Below are positions 36,490 through 48,400 of a stretch of 64,000 nucleotides of DNA, one piece after another (the stretch's first letter is position 1; every line of letters begins with the position of its first letter). Where the stretch lies: contig DF239867.1 of the NCBI GenBank assembly GCA_000507305.1, positions 92,487-156,486 on the forward strand, read 5' to 3'. The notes beneath the pieces were generated by a model that did no database searches, was not told where the DNA came from, and saw nothing but the letters and a program-made list of their open reading frames with translations. Source of the stretch: Breviolum minutum Mf 1.05b.01. Taxonomy: Eukaryota > Sar > Dinophyceae > Suessiales > Symbiodiniaceae. A program made the translations under genes and the position numbers.

Positions 36490-39400
36490 CTCAGCACCCA
36501 AGCATGACCGGCCCCCTATCCTTCACCTTCACATATATAATTATACACTCCAGAAATCTAACAAATATACCAAGAAGTGCCCTGTTTAAAGGGAGTTAGT
36601 TCCCTTTTCCCAACCTTTATTTTTGGGTATCCATGTTAGTTTTCGGGGGTGTAACCACCCAAACAAAATTCAAACATCACCAGGATCTTCAGGGTTTCAA
36701 CCATCACAAACATATGTGCTTTGGAACAACTTTGGATCCAGTTTTCTGGGTAACATACATTAATCTTGGGACATTTCCCAAGACAACATCCAACCTGGAA
36801 TTTCAGCGAAAATTTGACCTCTTCAGCCGTTTTTGCGTCGTCATTTCAAAAGGTCACAATGAGAATACGTGAATCTCTTGAGGTCACAAAAAACACCAAA
36901 ACATCAAGTGGTGCATAACAAAAAACCATTCCCACAACACAAATATATCGGGTTGATTCCTAGGACGTTCCCAGAAATGAGATGTGTTGGGAGTTTCCCG
37001 AAAAATCCACTGGTTACTTCAAGTGACACTTTCCCACTGCTAAATCCCCCTCAAATACTACCAATCAGCCACCCTCCGGATCATCTCTGTTGAAACTGAA
37101 CAGCAATACACGTGTTTTCCAGGAAGCTGAAGTTGACTTCTGGTGTGGGAGTTCCCCCTCCACCTAAAACCAGATGGACCAAAGTGATCCCTAGGCCCTA
37201 GGCCCTAGACATCCAAAATACCTTCTGAGAAGGTGCTTTGATGGTGTTTTGGGTATGCTTTTAGGGTCCAAATACCTTCTCAGGAGGTCTTTGGATGTCT
37301 AGGACTAGATTATCTGGATTGAGAACATCGGCTTTCCAACCGTTGACCCTTGTTAATCATATTACGCTGCAAAAGCATACGAACATGATCACCATCAAAA
37401 ATTCCGAGAAGAGGGATCTAACATGAACTTACAAGGTGGGCTCCTACCAGTTATAAGCAGGGCCCATAACTCCACTTATAGGGGTGAAAAAAACTCCAGT
37501 TATCCATTTAGAATGCAATATTTATAAGGGTCCCCAAAACTGGCCCATAACTCCATTTATTACTACATAGTGGGGAGCCCACCATGTAAGATACTGCTGA
37601 TGGTTCAGAAATCCCCAAACAACCACTTGGGATGTATAAAACCCTGCAAAAAATGAGATCACCTGCATCCCAAGTGGTTGGCCTTGGGAATTCTTTCTTC
37701 CATCAACAGTATTTCCAAAAAAAAGGGCTACCCTCCAGGGAACTAACATATCCCACCAAACGGGAAATCCGGAAAATCATCATCTTCAAACATGCCTTTA
37801 TTATCAGGGGGGGATATGTGATCGTTCCCTGGAGGGTGGGTACCTTTCCCCATTGGGAACTTCTTCCTTTCCTAACAGGCAGCTTCAACCAACCAAGTTG
37901 CCGCATGTGCTTTCACCAACAGTACCCCTTCCAGGGCTCGAGTGACCTCACGGTTCCACTTCTCAACGGTTGAGGCCGGGACCCGTTGCCCGGGGGAAAC
38001 TTAGCATAGCTAGCCACAGGAAAAATCACCATGTTTTTTTCGGGTAATATACCATCAAGAATGGTGGATTTTCCAGGCAGCTATGTTAGTTGATGAAGAG
38101 TGTATGCAAAAAAATTCAACAGTTATTGTCGAAGACAAGAAACATTTGAGAGAAATTGGCGAAAATCCCTTTGGTTTGCTGCGATTCATGTTATGTTGGG
38201 GGCATCGACCCTTTTTCTGAAGTTACACAAAAAGACTCGGCAAACAGATCGCCACTTCACTCCATCTTCACTCCACATATTCTTCTGGGAAACCATTGCC
38301 CTTCATTCATTTGGTAAATCCCAAAAAAATTGTCATAACCTCAAAAGATGTTTTTTTTCAGATGCCAAAAAGAAAACAAAAACTCACCAACTTCTTTTTG
38401 CTTCTACCCAAATCAATTTTTGATGCTCACCAACCTGGGTTAACCTCTAAATTTCCAACCAACTAGCTTCCAACCGCTGTGGCACCATGTGGTCCCTGCC
38501 AGTTATGGACGGCGCACCTCTCCAGACAAAGGTTGAAAGTTGGAAGTTTCACCGTTGGAACTGAAGCTTCGCACGGCCACAATCGAGTCATCCACCTGCA
38601 ACAGGACGGTCCGTTAGGGTGACCATCGTCGTTCTCGTCACGCGTCTGGAGGATAATCCCAGGACTATAGTAAGTGGTTAGGATCACCCCTATTTATAAG
38701 CCATAAAAAGGCCATTTGGAAGGGGAACGTTGCCCTACTTAAGGGATATATTGACCATGGACCATGGTTAGTTATCAACTAGTTACAAGTCCTGGGATGA
38801 TCCTCTCCCAGTAGGCTGTTCCGAAGTTTCAACAAGCGGAAGTTTGATTTAAAAAATAATGTTTATCGGCTTATCGGCCCGCTATAGAAGATTGGAAGAC
38901 TACATGAAGACTATCTGGTTGGTGGTTTCAACCCCTTTGAAAAATATTAGCCAAATTGGGAATCTTCCCCGAATGGGGGTGAAAATTAAAAAACATTGAA
39001 ACCACCAGCTAGCTATACATCGTTCCGTTTTTGTGAAGGTAAACTTCAGAGGGCCAGGGGTGAAGTGGTATTAAACTTGAGACGCAAAACACGGCACTGC
39101 AAGAGAACACGAGATTTGTTCAAGAAAAGGTATCTGAATCAAAAAACAAAAATCTCAACAAGTGAAGGAATGAAACAAATCTGCGACTTTGTAGGATGCT
39201 ACAAGCATCTTTGACTGTTAGCAATTCTGCCCCGCCTTGTTGTGGATGTTATCATCAAAGAAAATGTGATGCACATCTTCTTCCAAAGAGATCCATAAGG
39301 GTTTTCCAGACTCCGGAATGTACTTCATCCTCGTTGTCGTTCACAGATTTCTGTTGAAAAAGATATGTTTTTCCAGATCGTTTGGGGCATCTCTCTCTAG

Positions 39401-42400
39401 CATGATCTAAATTACGGTCCTCTCCATATGTAAATCCTATTTACCCTTATGCTCACTGCTCCCTTCTGCAAGTGGTTTTGGAATGGGTTAGGTCCGGGTA
39501 CCTAAACACCGAACCTAACAGTGTATTTGAGCACTAGGATTGATCAGCTACAGCTAATGGTTTCTGTAAGTTCGTTTGAGTTGATCGATTTGGATCTGTT
39601 GAAAGGCATTGTTCCCCTAGAATCCCAAACCACCACTTTACCACTAGTTGAGGCAAATGGGTGTTTCCTTAAATTGTGGTACCCCCAGAACACCCCAAAA
39701 TCATCATTTTTAGTGCCCATGGTTGTTGGGTACCACCATTTTAGGAGACTCCCAAATGGCGATGCCAAATGATAGACGAACCAAATAGGCTCCAATCAGC
39801 TGGATCCTTTTCATCCCATTGATGCTTCAGAAATCGCGGATCAATTCAATCCCCAACTGTTGGAAGTTATATACCCATGACGGATCCATGGGACTGGTAC
39901 GTATATTTACCTACATCTATCACAAAAATTGACCAAATGTAGGTAAATCACATACACGAATCCTATGGGTATACAAAACCATTAAAAAAAACATGTAACC
40001 TTTGGCCGGCTGGATTTCTTCAACAGGCTGTTGATTATTTGCAATATCCTTCTGGCAAAATATTGTCCAAATTGTGTGTGTGTGTGTTTTCGTCATTCCA
40101 AAAGGAAAACACATCATCTTAAGCCATACTGTTGACGGAAGAGATCCTGCACCAGCTGGGATGTATACCCTGTAAAAAGCGGAATATTCACCATGAAGCA
40201 AAGGCATAGTCTGAAGTCCGTGATGTGGCTGGATCAGGGGCAACACCTCTGTTCACATCCCGTTTCTGGTCAAGGCCTTTTCTAACCATGCTGTTCAGGA
40301 CCTTTGCCCAGCAAATTGCAGAACCACAGAGCAAAATAACTTCAAACATTCAAAACATGTTTTTGGAGTTCCTTGTCTTTTTAAAATCTATCGCAACACA
40401 ACCCAGGCAAAGGCATGGTCAATACTCAGGCAACCAGAGACTTGATGGGACTCAACCAGAGCCTCTTCTAGCCGGCAAGCGTGGACCTTGGATCAAAGAG
40501 GGCTATCTACCCTCCTTTGCGAACAAGGACCACCTCGGGGTGCTCAGAAGCCAAAGTCGTCTTGGTGTCCACAGTTTTGATCGCCTTTGAAAAGGCGAAC
40601 CGCCCTTGAAGACGAGGAACATATTCCCGTGTTTGGGCATGGTTTGGCCGTGCGATAGGGGCTTCTCTCCCACGCAGGCGGCTCCCACATACCTTGCCCT
40701 TTCCCCTGCCAAGCAGGGCCCTCCCACTTGCATCCCATCCACCGCCGCCCTTGTGAGCATCCCAACCGCTTCCACCCTTGGTGTTGGACGCCGCCCAGCT
40801 TCCCTTGCTGGTAGTCATGTATCCTTGCCCTTTGGAGGCGCCACTGCTGCCCCAGTTTTTGCCACCCTTGTTCATCTTCCTGAACATATCGCCGGCGGCG
40901 CTGACAAACGGCGCAAGTTGAAGCACTTGATTCAACGGTCACAGCTGCCAAACACACAACAATCAACCGTATTTCAAAAAGGTCACCTATTTCAAGCAAA
41001 TGTCAGGCAAAACAAAAACGACGTGGAAACGTGAAACTGACAACTTTTGACAAGTCCATGCTGAAACAAAATACATTTTCTACATGCAATTTCGCTTTGT
41101 CAGCTCAAGCAAAACTCACTCTGCGCTGCATACTCGTAACTTTTTGGCACACTCTGCGGTGGGCTCCATGTGTACCTGCCTCTGCATCAGTCTGCACCTG
41201 TCAAAAACGATTGCCATAAAATGACATTGATGATACAACCTTTACATGACTAGGCTCGGAAAGTCCAACGACGGACCTGTGATCACCGGCCATGCAAAAG
41301 CTTCCACAAGGCTCTGCACGCTTGGACACTCTTCCGAAAAACATACATTTGTAGCTGCCTCTGCCTCATTTTGCACCTGTCGCTGATGGTGGCTGAGCGT
41401 GACGTATGGAAGTCTGAAAAATTGTTGCGAAGAAACTGGAGCTATGCGAGCACCTTCAAAACTGCCGCTGGCGACTTTTGTCGGAACCTCACTTTGCTAG
41501 GCATGGCCATTAGAAAACCTGACTACGAATTGGACACTTTACAAACCACTTTCTGCGGCCTCTTGGTGGAGGCCCGTCTGCTCGTCCTGGTTTGGCCTCA
41601 GAGCACATGCAACAGTCAAGCTAAATGGACTTTAAATGATTGGGAAACCTCACACCACATGCAACCGTGAAGCTAGATGGTCTTTAAAAGGTTGGGACAG
41701 CTGGCCTGCACAGGTAAAGGGCTGCTGCCAGACGATGCGGCCAGGGAATTCTGGGAAACTGGTGCCCTGGCGTGAAAAATTTGCAAACGTCAAAACACGT
41801 GGAAATACATCATTAGGGCCCGTGCAATCACGACAACAGCTGTGTCAATGTTAGTGTCTGCTGGCAACAGTCAGTGGAGCAAAAGCAAAAACATAACACA
41901 AAACCAGAGGCCGGACAAACCGTGCTTCCAATGCAGCTTCCTGACACGGGTTGCGGGCTCGCACACATCAACTGCTTTTCCAGGATGCTGAAAAAAACTA
42001 AACAAAAAAAGACTTTACATGAATGCATCAGAAGCCGAAACAATACAAGGCGATCACAAACCATGCATGTGTCGCTGCCTCTGCGTCGAATATTCTGCAC
42101 CTGTCAAAAACAATGCCATAAAACGAAAACGACCATCCGACTGCATATGCCTTTCATTGCCTGCCGGCCTACTGCTTCCATTTTTTGCATTCTTGACTTG
42201 ACATGGATGATATTTTCAAACATGTTCTGCTGTATCTTGTGCCTATGCCAAGATACCTAACAGTGAATGTATCCGACAAAGCCTTCAATGCAACACTAAC
42301 CGCCCAATACACCAAGGCTTTTTTGCTCGCTAGCGTTTCAAGGTGCTCCAGTGCAGTGCATTTTGGAAGGCTTGTGACTTTACATACCGGCATTGCTGTT

Positions 42401-45400
42401 CAGGTATCCCACTGCCAAAGATTTTTTAAAGCTTACATTGAAACATAATCTCTCCTCCAGGATCTTTGGCAGCTCGGATCAAGGCCGGATGCAAACAATT
42501 TCTGTTCTAGACTCTGGGTGCTTGGGTGACATCTGCTGCTCTGCAGGCCCTAGCTGTGTTCCAGGCCTGCGTGTTGCTGGCGCAAGCGCCGCCCTGAACT
42601 TCTGGACGTGCTTTCGCTCTCTGATGATGAGTCATCGTCAAAGATGGGGACGGCTGTCCTTTCCACCAGTTCAACGTGGAAATCTTGGTACAACTTGGAA
42701 GAGTTGAAATGTGCACGCTCAGGACCTGGCCGGCGAGGGGATGGAAGGTTTGTGGAGGGATTTTTTTTGGTTCCGCGCCTCTTTGTCTTCTCCTCCTTCT
42801 TCTTGTCCTTCTCGCTCTTCTTCTTTTTTTGTTTCTTGGCTTTCTGGGCTCTACGCTCCGCTTGGTCACGAATGCGTTCCTGCTCTTGTCGGTGAGCCTC
42901 TTCGACCCAAGCGTACATCTCGGCTTCCGCCCGTGCCCTTTGCTGGGCCAGCAGAGCCACTTCCTTGTCGGAGTGCATTTTCAGAGTCTTTTTGACTTGC
43001 GGCTGAGATGGCTTCGGATGTAGCTGAGTTAAACTGTGAGTTTGTACGACCACAACGACACGTGTCTGCAGCAGTCCTAGAAAACCGTTTGACCAAATTC
43101 TTTTTCCCAATACTTTTTACAGTCGGTGCATGAAGGAGTGTTGTGAGGTGTCAGCCACCAACAGTAGTACCCATCTCAAGAGTAGTATACATCCCAGGTG
43201 GTGCATGATTTCTTCCATCGACTATGTATATATATATATAATATATATATATATATATTTCAACAATAAATAGACCATCTCCACCCACATATGGAAGTTC
43301 AAATCTGTTGGAGAAAAAAAACATCACCATCAAAAAAAAAGCAGCAAATCAAAGGAGTGCTCCATGTTGCTTGGTCACTGGTCTGTTCCTTTTGGGATAT
43401 CAACACTTACACATACACTCTTAAAAACCCTCAAATCTCAAACCTCAAAGAAATGACGATATTTGAAAACTCGACTATAGACTATAGACGTTTCTTTTCT
43501 TTTTTTGCTCTTGCCTCTTTTCAAAAGGCTTTCGTAGTTTTTTTCCTTTCTCAATTTCGGGGGGGGATGGGGTGTGTACCCTCCAAGGATGTATCCCACC
43601 CTTAAGTAAACTCATCGCCCATTGGTCCAAAGCTTTCTAAGGCTAAGCACTCGAAGCTCCCAAGAAGATTGTCGGTATACACCCTGTTAACTTAACACAA
43701 TCATACCAAAAAGAAAGGGCTTTGCAAATTGTATCAGCTTCAAAAAGGGGTGTCATTTTTTAGGGGGGGTATCAATTCCTTACAAATGTCGGGTGTTTCG
43801 TGGTTTACTCATCTCTTCCAAGGTACTGTTTCCAATGATGATAGTCATCTCGGATGCCCAAAACTGCTTTGGAAGAAATGAAGTCCAACACTTTCTCATC
43901 AGGGCCTAGTTCCTCCGAAAAATCGCCTGCAAGGTCTGAGACCAAATCGTTTCCCAAGCCATCTTGACCTCAGCCCATCATGGGACATGACGACCAGTAT
44001 GGCTGTGAGAAGCATGGGACATGACTTGGTTACTTACTGGGATGTCCATGGTACTTAGTAACTGGGTTATAACCCTTATATAAGTAGGTTATAAGTCCAT
44101 TAAGTAGGTTATAAAACAACTTACTAACTAGTTACTAACTTCCAAGTAGGGGTGTATACCTGGATCTTCCGTTTTGTGCGTAAAAAAATTCTGCCGAACT
44201 TCATTTGTTCAAAAACCTACCAATTTTGGCAGACATTTTACATATTTTGATCATCCAGGTATACTGTAATTTTTAGATGCAAATGCTGTATCATATATCT
44301 GTCTATAATGTCAACCCTGATGAAGGTCAAAAACTTCTGGCTGCGGGGTACGCACCCCCCGAAAGATGATAATGTGATATCCCTAAACTTCCAGGATATC
44401 GAGCAACTATTACACCAAAGCTGACACCGAAAATCAAAACCAAAAACCCGACAATCTCCAAAAAGGAATCTCTTCTGTTGGTGTCAATTTTCAGGTTCCC
44501 ATGGTACTTTTCAGGGATGTAAAAAACAATTTGACTGGTGAATCCGTTCCAACTTTTGCAGCAAGACATTGGATCATCGTCTTTCTCAACCTACTCCACC
44601 CTTAGGTTCTCATCACTTGGGGTATTAAGTACAGTGATGTTATGGCTTGGCTTAAGGCCCTTCTTGACAGGAAAAAAGGGGGAGTGAATAAGTCAATACT
44701 GTACAGTAACCCCACTTACTCAAGCCCTTATTTCTCAGGAAACAACAAGTTTTCGTGGATGTTTCAAAGGGGATGTATGGAAAAATCGTTCATCTTACAA
44801 CACCCTGGGCTGGATTTTAAATTTTAAGCGGCCTTTTTGACCTTGCCCTTAATTTGAAGAGATCCAACCACGAATGATGAGTCCATATTATGTTTCCTAC
44901 TATAGTTGGCGGTTGAACCACCCATTTGAACAAAGTAGAGGTGAAGATTAAAAAAAACATAAAACTACCATCATGCCTAATGTTGAAAAAGACCGTTTTT
45001 TTATTTCGCCAGTCAGCTAGCCATCTTCTTTCAAAACCCGCAAAAATCATGGAGCAACTCATGGGGCCCATTCCCAAAGGATGTGTGCTATATATGCAAA
45101 TCATTTAACTAACCAAATATAGGCAAAATATACCATACTACTTGGAGGATCATCCCATTTAGTAAGTGGTTAATAACCATGGTTAGTAAGTCCCCTAACT
45201 AGGTTTGTTCCCTTTACAAATGGCCTAAATGGCTTATGAATGGTGGTTACTAACTACTTACTAACTGGGATGATCCTCCAAGTAACCCCATAGGCACAAG
45301 TATATCCTCAAGATAACCACTTCAGCATGGGGGGGGTGGATTCCAAAACCTGATTTTTTGTTCAAAGATTTTTGAAGCTACCCCCGCCACTTGGATGTCC

Positions 45401-48400
45401 CAGGGGAAGTTAGTAAATGGTTAGTAAATGGGGAACCCCAATATATCCCAATTATTTATAAGTAGGTGAAATAACTCAATTACTAACCATTGATCCTAAC
45501 TTCCAACAGGACATCCAAAACCGCCGGCCCTTTTACCTGTCAAAGGTACCCAAAGGCTCCTTGTAACGTCGTAGCATCATGGGGCTAGCGACATTGGTGC
45601 GATCCGCACGGCGTAGCACCCACAAGGCATCCTTCATATCCAAGTCAAAGCGTGACAAGGACGGCAAAGATGGAAAAGCGGGATGCTCACCTGAGGCCCA
45701 TGGCGGATCTGAATCTGAAAAAACCTTGGAAACCCTGACATTTTTGTTGTTGCAATTTTGGGGGTTTCCACCCTAAAATGCTGGGTGGAAACCCCAACAA
45801 ACCCATGGGGGTTGTTTTCCTACTAAAAATGAGCAGCACTTGAGGTGTGAGATAGGGGGTACCACCATTTAAGGAAACATCCAAAGATACTGATTGATTT
45901 AGATAGGGATGCTTATGTCTTCTTTGATGGCTGGTTATAATCCCTGCATAACGGGGTAGTTTGTTAAGTCCCTTAAGCCTTAAGCAAGTAACCAGGGTTT
46001 TGGTCACTGCGCACCTGTTTTTTGGGGGGAGTTTTTGTTGAATCTTCCCCATGAAATCCAAAATACACAACATCTCTGACCATCTTTTAAAATCAGATAA
46101 TCTCAGCTAATATAAATTGCACAACGGATGCAACGGAACCATCAGCAGCATCCGATGGTGTTTGGTAGATTTGAAGCTCTACGGAATTTGATTCCCAAAT
46201 ATCTTTAGCAAGGTGAGAGAAGATGGCCATTGTTTCCTCCAAAAAAAAAACACGAGAAATTGGTCCCTAAGGATCCATACCCTTCCCTAGAGTAGGTTTG
46301 ATGGTCCCAATCCCATCCCCACAATAGGATTGTAGGGTTAATCCCTTTCTTAGGACATACTTGAATCCTTAGGGGTGTCAACTGCATTGTCTTCTTCCAA
46401 TCCTTACCGACTGTCAGATGTCATTTCGATTTGTGTGTGATGCTGGTTTATCTCTCTGTTTCACGGATGTAATCTCCTGTGAAATGTTCAAAAATCCAGC
46501 AAGAAATAATGGGAGTTGATCGACCTGAATCGCACATACCTTCCATGTATATGTTATGTTTACCTACATGTCCCACAAACATCAACCATTAATGTAGGTA
46601 AACTATACCATAACCATTGACATAGATCATATGGGATATGAGATGTACACCCCCAAAGATTAACAGCTTGAACCTGAAAATGATGGTTTGGAAGATGATG
46701 TTCATTTTCTAAGGGGGCCCGTATTCTCAGGTTTCCCGCCGTTACCACGGCCTCGCGCCTCGTGCAAACGCCTGAATGCATTTCGCCACTTCCGGTAGGT
46801 CGGTACCAAAGGTCCGGATCACCACCGAGAAGTCACGGCCTGTCCGATGGAGTCAACGTGGCAAAATACTTGGAACACAACCCAACAGAAACCTATAGGT
46901 AGATACTTAGTTGATGGTGGTTCAGACATCCGGCTTTATAATAACCAGTTGAGGTTGGTACTGGTAGTTGAAAATCCCATTACTTCCCAGGGTTTTATAC
47001 ATCCAAACGGTGGTTGTTTGGGATTTCTTCGATCAATAGTAACAGTCTAGACAAAGTTGGGCACAAAACCTGGCAAAATACAAGAAACCAACCATGGATA
47101 CCCTCCCTGAAACTAACAGCCAACGCCCCTGAAAATAGGTCATCCCAAAAGGAGACTGCCAACCATCCATTTTCAGGTGCGAGCTGTTAGTTTTAGGGAG
47201 GCTATCTTTAAGTTGGAACCTGTTTCTCTTTTATCTTGGTAAGTGAAACCACTCCCCAATCAACAAATAGGATCGATCCACGTACCTCCAAGTATAGTAC
47301 TATGAAGTTATGTAAAACGAAAAAGATATAATATACACATGTTACAGTAGATTTATGGGCACGTTTTCCATGGGGACATCTAGCATGTCTTGAGAGGAGA
47401 TGCCTTCTATCACGAAAGTCACTGGACGGGAACTGGGAGTGGTGTTGTAATCACCAAACATATCAGCTACCTAAAATGGAGGAATCCTCACCTATATTAG
47501 GCTGTATGTAAGGCTTCTGCATGCGAAACCCCACCCTCCAAATAGCCTTGTAAAGGTGCAGTGCCTCCATTCTTGGCATCTGAAGCTGTTTGGTGTTATA
47601 TTCTTTGATTGATGGTTCCTGGAGTACTGACTAATATGGGTGGTTTCCGAAAATAGTGGGTTTTACCTCCCAAATCATCCATTAAACAATAGGGTTTTCC
47701 ATGAAATAAACCATCCATTTTGGTGTTTTCCCCCTATTTTTGGAAACACCCATATGATGATGACCTTCTTTGATTCATTGAGTAACATTTGTTTTAATGT
47801 CAATGTGTGTAGTAAGACTGATTATTGCTTGTATCATGTGAGGAGTTCCGGAAAAAAAAACGCCACCAGGATTCATTAAGGGTTAAGAGTCCAAAGATCT
47901 GAGTTGGCCAATCACAATTCACAAAAACAACTACAGTATTCCCCCCTGACCGCACGAGTCAACATGAACATCATTAACATCCTGCACCAGCCAATCAGTG
48001 TTTCTCCTATGATTGTCTGTGATCTACATCACAATGGTCAATACCTTCTAGCTCCTACAAGATTTCAATCATTCAAACGTATCCTGATCCAATACATTCA
48101 TCAATTTTATCACCAAAAAGCGAAAAAAAAAACGCCTTGCTTCTCCAATTCCAGCAGTGTTTGAAAGAAAGCAGGCAGCAAGAAATGATGCCCCTCCGGT
48201 GCAAAGGTCTGATTCGGTGCATGTCTCCAACGCAACTGCTCATGCAAGTCCTCATAGATCTGTCGATAAATTTCGCCAGGTAAGCCTCGGGTCGTTTTGA
48301 CCAAAGTTGCACCGGGTTTAGACTAAACAGGTGGGATCCCCCCAGGGTATCTGGGTGAAACGTGTTTTTTTCAATGTTTCAGGAAAAGGTCACCTACCCT

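Larger units (their letters stand above)
40128..43224. mobile_element. GC-rich block bounded by inverted family I termini
   Basis: The left end reads TACTGTTGACGGAAGAGATC, then CTGCACCAGCTGGGATGTATAC. The right end carries the same about 38 bp in inverted orientation, with roughly 32 matches by eye. Small complete family I elements elsewhere in the window start and end with this sequence next to TA. The interior lacks recognisable MITEs, is visibly richer in G+C than its surroundings, and holds two minus-strand coding units. I infer a gene-carrying TIR element or capture product. No transposase was recognised. The alternative is an unrelated DNA block inserted into a small element. Confidence 0.55.
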
